The notes below the pieces were generated by a model, which searched no databases, had not been told where the DNA came from, and was given only the letters and a program-made list of their open reading frames with translations. DNA of 22,697 nucleotides, from assembly GCA_005787865.1 (NCBI GenBank), contig SXZN01000197.1:1-22697 (forward strand), in the 5' to 3' direction. The position numbers were made by a program, and so were the translations under genes. The stretch comes from Opitutaceae bacterium. GTDB lineage: Bacteria > Verrucomicrobiota > Verrucomicrobiia > Opitutales > Opitutaceae. This document shows, piece after piece, positions 16,101-22,697 of the stretch (positions are counted from its first letter, which is position 1; every line of letters starts with the position of its first letter).

Positions 16101-16167
16101 ACTCGCGATTGATTCATCGCCAAAATCGGGAGCGCCCGCGTCCCTCCGGCGCAACCCCTCACCACTA

Positions 16168-16229
16168 GCCTTTCGCCTTTCGCCTCTAGCCTTCTGCCTT
16201 CCGCCTTTCCCCTTAGCCTTTCGCCTTCT
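16168..16229. repeat. Degenerate GCCTTTC heptamer tandem array
   Basis: About nine tandem units of consensus GCCTTTC: exact copies at 16168, 16175, 16203 and 16216, variants GCCTCTA, GCCTTCT and GCCTTCC, and one 6-nt unit (CCCTTA) at 16210. It forms a pyrimidine-rich tract that continues as CCCCTCACCCC up to the lyase start. It lies in the 150-bp gap between the GxGYxYP and heparinase-like genes. Confidence 0.8.
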
Positions 16230-16250
16230 ACCCCTCACCCCGCCTCCCCC

Positions 16251-18335
16251 ATGAATACCTCATCTCGTCGCACGTTTCTAAAAAGCTCCGCCGCTCTCGC
16301 CGCCAGCCTGCCTTTCGCCCAGCTTAGCCTGCGCGCGGCTGCGCCCGATTCAGCCCCGAATGCTCAAGGTGGTCTCCTCTTTGATGCGGCTGACCTCCCA
16401 CGCATTCGTGCCAATACTCAGCACCCCCGTTTCGCGAAGCTGTGGCGCGCGATGACCGCAGCTGATCTGGCCGCTGACACCCAATTTTTGCTACACGCGG
16501 TCCGCTACAATAACCACGTGGCGGACATGATGCGCGTGCGCGAAATCGTCGAGCGCTCCTCCTTTGTTTACGTCATCAATCACGATGCTGCCCATCTCGC
16601 AGTGACCAAACTCGCGATTCGCCAACTGCTCAATTATCCTAAGTGGGATTATTTCTTGGAAGCTGGAAAAAAAGTGATCGGCCTCCAACGCGCCTCCGAG
16701 GCCACCATCGCGCTCGCCTACGCGCTCGATTGTCTGGGCGACGTTTTAACCCCGGCCGAAGTGGCTGAAATTGAAAATAATATCGCCACGAAAGGAGCGC
16801 CCGCCTGCTTTACGACGCTCTATGGCATGAAATATCCTGAGCGGGTTAAAGGCTGGGGCTTCGATCCGGAAGATGATTACCCGCAAGCTTTCCGCGTCAG
16901 CCTCGCGCGCTGGCCGCTGATTCTGAACTCGACGAATCTCAAAATAATCCCCACCGCCGCGCTCGGCATTGCGGGGGTGCTCCTCCATGGTCGTCACCCC
17001 CAAGCCGCGTCATGGCTCGAACTCGCTCGCTCGAGCGCCAAGGCTTTCTCCACCATGTATGGCTCTGATGGCGCCTACGATGAAGGCGCGAGCTACTGGG
17101 GTTACACCACGATGCATTTGGCAATGTTTGCCGAAACACTCTGGCGCCGACTTGGCATCGATGATCGCCATCTCATTAATTATCCGGGCACGGTGCGCTA
17201 CGCCCTCGCTCTGACGATGCCGACGAAAGGCACCGGCTTTGACCCAACGCAGGCGCCGCGCAACCTCGCCGTACCCACGCTGAAGGTCGACCCCGCTAAC
17301 GATATTGTTAATTTTAGCGACTCCCTCACCGCGAGCGACGTCTCGATCGCCGCCTGGGTCGCCCGCACGCATCGCGACCCGCTGGCCCAGCACATTGCGA
17401 AACATACGGCGGACATGAAAACCCCCTTCGGACTTATCTGGTTTGATGAGGCCACCCCAAGTGCCGCGCCCGAAAGCGCGCAGCAAGACGCCCATCTTTC
17501 CAACGATATCGTGGTTTCCCGCACGGGCTGGGCCGCTGCCGATAGCGTCGTAGCGCTGCGCAGCGGCGGGCCCGCCAATCATGAACACGCCGATCGCAAC
17601 AGTGTTATTTTTAAAGCCCACGGCGAACGTCTCTTCCACGACCCTTTCCGCGCTGGTTATTCTTACACCACGCCGCGCTGGAAACTTCGCCTGACCGCGG
17701 CGCACACCTCTCTCCTGATTAATGGCCAAGGCCACCAATACCACGATGGCCACGAGGGTACCAACGCCTCCGCGGCGTGGGCGCGCGTCCAATCATTTAA
17801 AACCGGCCCGGGTTGGATGACTGTGACCAGTGAAGCCACCGAGGCCTATCAACTCGTCTCGCCGGAAGTGCAGCGCGTCGATCGCACCTTGCTTTACCTC
17901 AAACCGGATGTACTTCTGATCCTCGATCGCGTCGCACTCACCGCCGCCCAACCCGTCCAACTTCGCTTCCAAGTTTATAACGATGATGCCCGCGGGGCGG
18001 CGACGGCCACGGGCGCAACTTTTCACATCACGCGGCCTTTTGCCCAATTACAGGCGAGCGTCACGGGGCTCACGCCCGTAAGCTGTGCCACGGGTCAGCA
18101 TGATCTGCCCGCGAGTGAGGGCGTGCATCCTTTCGTCGAAGCAACTTCGCCGACTGCGACCGAACACACCTTGCTCACTGTCGCCGCCGCCCACTCGACG
18201 GGCGAACAACTAAGCGGCCTCACCGTCACCCGCGAAGGGGCTAACTGGTGCGTCCGCGGAACTCATCGGGGGCTAAAAGTGGATGTCACGATCAACCCAA
18301 CTGACGACCTCCCCGCCCTCACGATCGCCTCGTGA
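16251..18335 (+). CDS. Tat-exported heparinase II/III-family polysaccharide lyase-like protein
   Basis: A 694-residue protein with a consensus twin-arginine signal (SRRTFLK at 5-11, then AALAASLPFAQLSLRAAA), so the folded enzyme is exported to the periplasm. Residues about 45-400 form an alpha/alpha toroid that includes GAYDEGASYWGYTT (275-288), whose Tyr and Glu residues suit the lyase active site. From about 415 a heparinase II/III-like beta-sandwich follows, with the hallmark NHEHADRNSVIFKAHGERLFHDP (443-465) carrying His444, His446 and Asp448. Such enzymes cleave uronate-containing polysaccharides by beta-elimination. The subfamily and substrate (alginate, ulvan, heparin-like or pectic) cannot be fixed from motifs alone. 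It is probably co-regulated with the SSS symporter 78 nt downstream. No Shine-Dalgarno is present; the start is preceded by a C-rich tract. Confidence 0.85.
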   Translation: MNTSSRRTFLKSSAALAASLPFAQLSLRAAAPDSAPNAQGGLLFDAADLPRIRANTQHPRFAKLWRAMTAADLAADTQFLLHAVRYNNHVADMMRVREIVERSSFVYVINHDAAHLAVTKLAIRQLLNYPKWDYFLEAGKKVIGLQRASEATIALAYALDCLGDVLTPAEVAEIENNIATKGAPACFTTLYGMKYPERVKGWGFDPEDDYPQAFRVSLARWPLILNSTNLKIIPTAALGIAGVLLHGRHPQAASWLELARSSAKAFSTMYGSDGAYDEGASYWGYTTMHLAMFAETLWRRLGIDDRHLINYPGTVRYALALTMPTKGTGFDPTQAPRNLAVPTLKVDPANDIVNFSDSLTASDVSIAAWVARTHRDPLAQHIAKHTADMKTPFGLIWFDEATPSAAPESAQQDAHLSNDIVVSRTGWAAADSVVALRSGGPANHEHADRNSVIFKAHGERLFHDPFRAGYSYTTPRWKLRLTAAHTSLLINGQGHQYHDGHEGTNASAAWARVQSFKTGPGWMTVTSEATEAYQLVSPEVQRVDRTLLYLKPDVLLILDRVALTAAQPVQLRFQVYNDDARGAATATGATFHITRPFAQLQASVTGLTPVSCATGQHDLPASEGVHPFVEATSPTATEHTLLTVAAAHSTGEQLSGLTVTREGANWCVRGTHRGLKVDVTINPTDDLPALTIAS

Positions 18336-18413
18336 CCCGACGTGATGGGCGTCAGACCTGAATCATCGGTTATCCTGAATCCGCAAAATCGGCTCCGCCT
18401 TTAATTTCATCCC

Positions 18414-20186
18414 ATGCCGAATTTTAATCACGTCAACAATGCGGACTACGCGCTCATCGCCCTCTACTTTGGCATCGTGATTTTTGTGGGGTGGTATTCG
18501 TCCCGCAAAAATCGAAACACCGACGATTACTTCAAAGGGGGCGGAAAAATTCCTTGGTTTCTCGCGGGCGTCTCCAACTGGGTATCTGGTTTTTCCGCGT
18601 TTATGTTCGTGGCGGCGGCGGGCTTCACGTATCGCTACGGCCTGAGCGCGGTCGTGATTTTCACTTCGGCGACGTGGGCTTACCTCGTCGGCGCCTTTTA
18701 CTTCGCTTCGCGCTGGCGCCGGGCGCGCATCAACTCACCACTCGAATTTCTCACCCGCCGTTTCTCGCCGTCGACGACTTATTTTTATTCGGTGACGGCA
18801 GTCGTGCCGCAAATTATCGGCATCGGCCAAGGTCTTTACATTCTCTGCATCTTTGTCGCCACCGCGCTGGGCTTTGCGGGCGGCACCCACCTCATCTTTG
18901 GGTTAACTTTGAGCGGTCTTGAACTGACGATGATCACGGTTGGTCTCGTCATGATTGCTTACACCGTGATTGGAGGCTTGTGGGCCGCGGTGCTGAGCGA
19001 CGCGGTGCAGGGGGTGATTATTCTCGTCACTTCGCTCATAATTTTCCCGATCACCTTCCTCCATCTGGGCCAAGGGGCGGGCTTAGGTGCCGGCTTTGCC
19101 CGCCTGTGGCACGAAGCCCCTGCCGGCTATTTTGGCCTGAGCGGACAAACGGGGCAGCCGCTCTTTCTGCTGTGTTGGGGCATTAATGTTCTCCTCGGCT
19201 ATAATGTAGCGTGGTGGCAGGTGCAGCGTTACCAGAGCGTGCCCGACGAACGCAGTGCCCGCAAAATGGCTTTTCTCTGCGCGGGTCTCTCCTTCATTGG
19301 ACCGTTGCTGTGGATTCTCCCCGCGATGGGGGCGCGCGTGCTCTTCCCCAACATCGCGACGCTGTGGCCGCAATTCGCCGCGCCCGAAGAGGCCTCCTAT
19401 GTCAGTCTCGCCCTCCTGCTGCTCCCGCACGGCATGATCGGCTTTGTGGTCGCCGCCATCCTCTCGGCCACGCTCGGTCAGGCCAGTGATGGTTTCAATT
19501 GGCTCGCGGCCACCACCACCCGCGACATCTACGTGCCTCTCCGCCGACGCCTAGGCTGGACGGCCCCCTCCGATCATCACCAGATGCGCGTGGCGCAAGT
19601 TACCATGTTGGTCATTGGCGGACTCGGCATCCTCGCCGCCTTATTTATCGCGAGGACCGGCGGCGCTTTTGATTTTGGGCTTAAATATTATTCGCTCACC
19701 GGACCTGGCTTCATGGTGCCGGTGCTACTGGGCATGATCTACCGTAAAACTCCGTGGTGGTCGGGGATGGCCTCGAGCATTGCCGCCTTTGTGGCCGCCT
19801 TTGGCCTGCTCGCCGTCGGGGCATTTCCTGACCATGTCTTTGAACGCAATATTCTCAGCGCGACGATTGCCGCTACGCTGATATTCATCTTTTCCGCTTT
19901 CTACTATCGAGCCGATGATCCGCGGAGCGCGGAATGCCGCCGCTTTGATCTCGATCTGCGCACGCCGGTGCCGATTGACGCTGAAGCTGCCGTCGGCGGT
20001 CTCCGCGATTATCAAATGCTGGCCTTGGTCAGCGTGCTGCTTGGGTTGGTGCTGATCGCGTGCGTCGTGCTACCCTCATCGCCCCTGGCCCCGCCCAGCA
20101 TCAATGTTATCGCGGGCGGCTTGCTTTTTATTATTGGTGGTCTGCTCTGGCGCGCCTCCCGCCCAGCTAAGGTGAAAAATCCTTAA
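18414..20186 (+). CDS. Sodium:solute symporter (SSS/SLC5 family)
   Basis: A 590-residue inner-membrane transporter with about 13-14 hydrophobic helices. The family signature follows TM1: NRNTDDYFKGGGKIPWF (34-49) then AGVSNWVSGFSAFMF (51-65), covering TM2 where sodium- and substrate-site residues lie. Other typical segments are SPLEFLTRRFSPST, AYTVIGGLWAAVLSDAVQG in the TM5-6 area and GMIGFVVAAILSATLGQASDGFNWLAATTTRDIY around TM8-9. It would import a sugar, uronate or related product with sodium. The lyase is 78 nt upstream and the isochorismatase-fold gene starts 16 nt downstream, so it most likely shares a transcript with the following two genes. Substrate identity comes only from context. 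Confidence 0.93.
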   Translation: MPNFNHVNNADYALIALYFGIVIFVGWYSSRKNRNTDDYFKGGGKIPWFLAGVSNWVSGFSAFMFVAAAGFTYRYGLSAVVIFTSATWAYLVGAFYFASRWRRARINSPLEFLTRRFSPSTTYFYSVTAVVPQIIGIGQGLYILCIFVATALGFAGGTHLIFGLTLSGLELTMITVGLVMIAYTVIGGLWAAVLSDAVQGVIILVTSLIIFPITFLHLGQGAGLGAGFARLWHEAPAGYFGLSGQTGQPLFLLCWGINVLLGYNVAWWQVQRYQSVPDERSARKMAFLCAGLSFIGPLLWILPAMGARVLFPNIATLWPQFAAPEEASYVSLALLLLPHGMIGFVVAAILSATLGQASDGFNWLAATTTRDIYVPLRRRLGWTAPSDHHQMRVAQVTMLVIGGLGILAALFIARTGGAFDFGLKYYSLTGPGFMVPVLLGMIYRKTPWWSGMASSIAAFVAAFGLLAVGAFPDHVFERNILSATIAATLIFIFSAFYYRADDPRSAECRRFDLDLRTPVPIDAEAAVGGLRDYQMLALVSVLLGLVLIACVVLPSSPLAPPSINVIAGGLLFIIGGLLWRASRPAKVKNP

Positions 20187-20202
20187 CCACTAAATACAAC
20201 CC

Positions 20203-21018
20203 ATGCGCCTTCCGGCCCGACTCTACCGGCAATTCGACGCCGATCCTACGCTCCCCGTCCCAGGCGAAGGGTATGGCGGTTGGCAGACTGTGGAAGCGGA
20301 ACTAGCCCCAGCGCACACCGCGCTGGTCGTCATGCATGCCTGGGATTGCGGCCAAGCGCACGAATTCCCCGGCTGGCGCCGAGCGGTTGAATACCACGCA
20401 CGGGCTGAACGAATCCTCGCCGACGTTTTCCCCCCGCTATTATCGGCGGTGCGCCGCTCACCCCTGCCGGTCTTTCACGTCGTGGGCGGCAGTCAGGATT
20501 ATTATTCTCACCTCCCCGGCCACCAACGCGCCGTCCAACTTGCAGGGCCCTCCACCCATTTAGCACCCCTCGCGCCCGATCCCGTGTACGCGAGCCTGCA
20601 AAAACTCCGGGCCGCGCAGGGCTCTCCGGGCGCCCACAATGCGGCCGATATCGCCGCCGGCTTCGCGCAACTTGATTTTGCGGCGACCGCGCGCCCGATC
20701 GGCGCCGAGGGCATCGCGGCCGATGGGACCCAACTCGCCGCTCTTTGCCGAGCACACGATATCAATCACCTGATCTATGTCGGTTTTGCCCTCAACTGGT
20801 GCCTACTGATGTCTCCGGGCGGCATGGTGGATATGCGTCGCTCTGGCGTGCTTTGCTCCACTATCACGGAAGCCACCACCGCGGTTGAGAATCGTGAGAC
20901 GGCTCGCGCCGAACGCGAAAAAGAACAAGCCCTGTGGCGGGTGGCCCTAGAATTTGGTTTGGTTTTTTCTCTCCCTGATTTTCTTCACGCCCTTTCCGCT
21001 GCTGCCCCCCGCTCATGA
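20203..21018 (+). CDS. Divergent isochorismatase-fold (cysteine hydrolase-like) protein
   Basis: A 271-residue cytoplasmic protein. The Rossmann-like core shows the isochorismatase pattern: TALVVMHAWDCG (39-50) at strand 1, PLPVFHVVG near 88-95, and INHLIYVGFALNWCLLMSPGGMVDMRRSG (187-215), where Cys200 sits at the nucleophile position of the nicotinamidase/isochorismatase family. By hand alignment the usual Asp of strand 1 corresponds to His45, with Asp48 three residues on. The usual Lys about 34-45 residues before the Cys is absent, with Arg164 the only basic residue there. The normal Asp-Lys-Cys triad therefore seems altered, and the activity may differ from amide or vinyl-ether hydrolysis. 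It starts 16 nt after the symporter and overlaps the aminotransferase start by 4 nt (21015-21018), so the three are one unit. Confidence 0.75.
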   Translation: MRLPARLYRQFDADPTLPVPGEGYGGWQTVEAELAPAHTALVVMHAWDCGQAHEFPGWRRAVEYHARAERILADVFPPLLSAVRRSPLPVFHVVGGSQDYYSHLPGHQRAVQLAGPSTHLAPLAPDPVYASLQKLRAAQGSPGAHNAADIAAGFAQLDFAATARPIGAEGIAADGTQLAALCRAHDINHLIYVGFALNWCLLMSPGGMVDMRRSGVLCSTITEATTAVENRETARAEREKEQALWRVALEFGLVFSLPDFLHALSAAAPRS

Positions 21019-22253
21019 AAACCGCATCTAGCCTGGCCCTGCACGGCGGAGCCCCCGCCGTCACCGCAACCCTGCCGGTCCATCATCGCTGGGGCGCAGA
21101 GGAAATCGCCCGCCTCACTGCCATGGTGGAGCAACCGTCGCTCTTTTATTGGAACGGGCCCCAATGCGACGCCCTCCGCCGTGAGTTGCAAAAAACTTAC
21201 CCGCTAAAATGGACGATGCCCTGCTCCTCCGGCAGCGCCGGCCTGCATATTGCGGTCGCCGCTCTGCAACTCCCTCCGGGCTCTGAGATCATCACCTCGC
21301 CCGTGACCGACATGGGTTCCGTCATCGGCATTCTGTATCAGCAACTCGTTCCCGTCTTCGCTGATATCCATCCGCACACTTACAATCTAGATCCCGAAGA
21401 TGTGCGCCGCCGCATCACCCCTAAAACGAAAGCGATCATGATCGTGCATCTCGCGGGTAATCCCAGCGACATGGCTGCGCTCATGGCAATTGCCCGGGAG
21501 CATAATCTTTTCGTGATCGAAGACTGCGCCCAAGCGTGGGGTGCGGACTATCGCGGAAAACCCGTCGGGCTCTTCGGTGATCTCGCTTGCTACTCCTTTA
21601 ATGAATTTAAACACGTCAGCTGCGGCGACGGCGGTATCGTCGGCACCAACGATCCACGGTTTGGCCCCACCCTGACCAAATGGGGCGACAAGCACTACGA
21701 CCGCGTCACCGGCAACCGCAACCCCGAGGCTCTCTCGCCCAACTACCGCATGAGCGAACCGCAAGGGGCCGTCGCGGGAGCCCAGTTGGTAAAATTACCT
21801 GGCATCATTGCCCGCCACATTGACCTCGGCACTCGCCTGCTCCGCCACCTTCGCCAGCTCGCGCCGCCGGCCGTGCTTTTTCCGCAGATCGACGCCCAGG
21901 ATACCCATAGTTTTTGGTTCTGCCTCATGCGGCTAGAACTCGCGCGCGTGCGTTGCTCGCGCGATGAATTCGTCACCGCCCTCAAAGCCGAAGGCGTTCA
22001 AGTCCAAGCCGGCTATATCCCTAAACCAGTTTACCGCTACCCCCTTTTCCAAAACCATAGTTTCTTCGCGGGATCCTGGCCGCTGCGGGAGTCCGGTCGC
22101 ACAACCATGGATTACCGCACCGTCTCCTGTCCCGTGGCCGAAGCCATGCTCGCCGATGGTTTTTCCCTCGCGATCAACCCCGCGATGACCGACGAAATTA
22201 TCACGCAGACGGCGACCGCGGTGGCCAAAGTGGCGCGCCATTTTGCCACGTAA
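21015..22253 (+). CDS. DegT/DnrJ/EryC1/StrS-family PLP aminotransferase
   Basis: A 412-residue protein. Fold-type I features of the sugar-aminotransferase family are clear: CSSGSAGLHIAVAALQL near 70-86, EIITSPVTD near 91-99 (normally 'EVIvpsyT'), VFADIHPHTYNLDPEDV near 114-130, VIEDCAQAWGADYRGKPVG (167-185) with Asp170 contacting PLP, and CYSFNEFKHVSCGDGGIV (192-209) with Lys199 as the Schiff-base lysine. Family members transaminate keto-sugars, usually nucleotide-linked, using glutamate or glutamine; some act as dehydratases or epimerases. No nucleotide-sugar genes are nearby. Translational coupling to the isochorismatase-like gene, and position after a symporter, suggest catabolism or modification of an imported sugar. 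Its 3' end overlaps the convergent small membrane gene by 53 bp as read. Confidence 0.88.
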   Translation: MKTASSLALHGGAPAVTATLPVHHRWGAEEIARLTAMVEQPSLFYWNGPQCDALRRELQKTYPLKWTMPCSSGSAGLHIAVAALQLPPGSEIITSPVTDMGSVIGILYQQLVPVFADIHPHTYNLDPEDVRRRITPKTKAIMIVHLAGNPSDMAALMAIAREHNLFVIEDCAQAWGADYRGKPVGLFGDLACYSFNEFKHVSCGDGGIVGTNDPRFGPTLTKWGDKHYDRVTGNRNPEALSPNYRMSEPQGAVAGAQLVKLPGIIARHIDLGTRLLRHLRQLAPPAVLFPQIDAQDTHSFWFCLMRLELARVRCSRDEFVTALKAEGVQVQAGYIPKPVYRYPLFQNHSFFAGSWPLRESGRTTMDYRTVSCPVAEAMLADGFSLAINPAMTDEIITQTATAVAKVARHFAT

Positions 22254-22455
22254 GTGCGCGGCGCGGGAATTTTACGGCGTCGACAGCCGCAGGAAAAAAA
22301 ATACTTCCGCCCAGCACGAGTAAACCGAGCACGGTAATGCCTAAACCAAACCGAGCTAACGTAACCTTTTCGGGATACTCCTCATTCAAATAATACATCG
22401 TCCCACCGAACATAAGCAGGACGAAGGAAATTAAAATACCGGCTTGCCGGCTCAT
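22201..22455 (-). CDS. Small two-helix membrane protein coupled to xerD
   Basis: An 84-residue protein as read. Two hydrophobic helices lie at about 6-22 (GILISFVLLMFGGTMYY) and about 35-54 (RFGLGITVLGLLVLGGSIFF), joined by a short acidic loop (NEEYPEK). The start overlaps the XerD stop by 4 nt (ATGA at 22452-22455), which supports it as a real translated gene. The last 30 residues (from PAAVDAV) look non-biological, and the frame runs 53 bp into the convergent aminotransferase gene. Loss of one base in a run of eight T (plus-strand A at 22294-22301) would end the protein at 22272-22274, clear of the neighbour. No family is recognised and function is unknown. Confidence 0.6.
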   Translation of the reverse strand: MSRQAGILISFVLLMFGGTMYYLNEEYPEKVTLARFGLGITVLGLLVLGGSIFFPAAVDAVKFPRRALTWQNGAPLWPPRSPSA

Positions 22456-22697
22456 TTTTTAACCCGATTGCGGGGGTGATGACGGGCATGTTGATTAAGC
22501 AGCTGCGAATTTTCAACTGCCGTATAAATCTGCGTGGTGCCGATACTGGCGTGACCCAGCATCTCCTGAATCGCCCGCAAATCAGCGCCCCCGCCGAGCA
22601 AGTGAGTGGCAAAGGAATGGCGCAGTAAATGCGGCTTCACCGTCGCCGGCAGGCCGGCGCGTTGGGCATATTTCTTGACGATCACCCACAGGGTCTT
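22452..22697 (-). CDS. xerD: XerD-type tyrosine recombinase, C-terminal part
   Basis: The last 81 residues of a tyrosine recombinase whose 5' part lies beyond the right edge. The open frame continues to the edge (KTLWVIVKKYAQ), so the apparent GTG at 22685 is not a start. The catalytic core is plain: HLLRHSFATHLL (H-x-x-R box), GGADLRAIQEMLGHASI (with the LGH histidine) and TTQIYTAV with the nucleophilic Tyr, then a basic tail (HHPRNRVKK) typical of XerD. The enzyme resolves chromosome dimers at dif together with XerC. XerC or an integron-like relative cannot be ruled out from this fragment. The stop overlaps the start of the small membrane gene by 4 nt. Confidence 0.88.
   Translation of the reverse strand, partial: KTLWVIVKKYAQRAGLPATVKPHLLRHSFATHLLGGGADLRAIQEMLGHASIGTTQIYTAVENSQLLNQHARHHPRNRVKK

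Noticed and set aside
16105..16120. Small inverted repeat GCGAT/ATCGC after the GxGYxYP stop, considered as a terminator.
   Set aside because: A 5-bp stem with a 6-nt loop and no T-tract is too weak to support.
16168..16229. The heptamer array considered as a CRISPR.
   Set aside because: Units are 7 nt, contiguous and degenerate, with no spacers and no cas genes.
15138..16238. A 366-codon minus-strand frame opposite the GxGYxYP gene, with a Lys/Arg-rich N-terminus.
   Set aside because: The basic N-terminus is just the heptamer array read backwards, and the body is antisense to a recognised family.
17010..17792. A 260-codon minus-strand frame opposite the heparinase-like gene.
   Set aside because: No motif or plausible start context. 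The plus strand carries the conserved lyase motifs through the same bases.

Overview
The window looks like chromosomal DNA of a Verrucomicrobiota bacterium, most likely Opitutaceae-like. The evidence is GC-rich DNA, a TonB-dependent receptor of the style I associate with that group (signal peptide, short coiled coil, Ala/Pro linker, then a 'VLTPFEV...DKDFGY' lead-in to the plug, with no SusD partner), several Tat-exported carbohydrate enzymes, a GxGYxYP-family protein, and no recognisable Shine-Dalgarno sequence before any readable start. No rRNA, tRNA, CRISPR array or intact transposon was seen. The taxonomic assignment is inference from protein style.

Layout. (1) 1-2424, minus: an Asp-box beta-propeller gene followed by a secreted toroid-like protein that runs off the left edge. 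(2) 2618-3151, plus: an exported RidA/YjgF-like protein, convergent with (3). (3) 3191-7772, minus: a tightly coupled operon of GH78-like alpha-L-rhamnosidase, PmoA-like/DUF6807 protein and Tat-exported class V PLP enzyme, each junction a 4-nt ATGA overlap. (4) 8055-8909, plus: a xylose-isomerase-like TIM-barrel protein, divergent from the rhamnosidase operon. (5) 9163-10206, plus: a LacI-family regulator. (6) 10281-13400, plus: a large TonB-dependent receptor closed by a strong intrinsic terminator. (7) 13637-14146: a small secreted protein of unknown function. (8) 14147-14459: a gene-poor stretch with dispersed-type repeats, including a 142-bp inverted-repeat element with an embedded terminator-like hairpin. 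(9) 14460-21015 and on to 22253, plus: GxGYxYP protein, heptamer repeat array, Tat-exported heparinase II/III-like polysaccharide lyase, SSS symporter, divergent isochorismatase-fold protein and DegT/DnrJ/EryC1 aminotransferase. (10) 22201-22697, minus: the 3' end of a XerD-type recombinase and a small coupled membrane protein.

How the genes may work together. From about 3.2 to 22.3 kb the window reads as a carbohydrate-utilisation locus. The TonB receptor would carry oligosaccharides across the outer membrane. The Tat-exported lyase would cleave uronate-containing chains in the periplasm. The SSS symporter would bring small products into the cytoplasm. The GH78 enzyme, which has no signal peptide, would remove rhamnose-type residues, and the TIM-barrel isomerase/epimerase and PLP enzymes would modify the products. 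A LacI regulator sits in the middle. A rhamnose- and uronate-containing glycan (ulvan- or rhamnogalacturonan-like) would fit, but the substrate is inference only.
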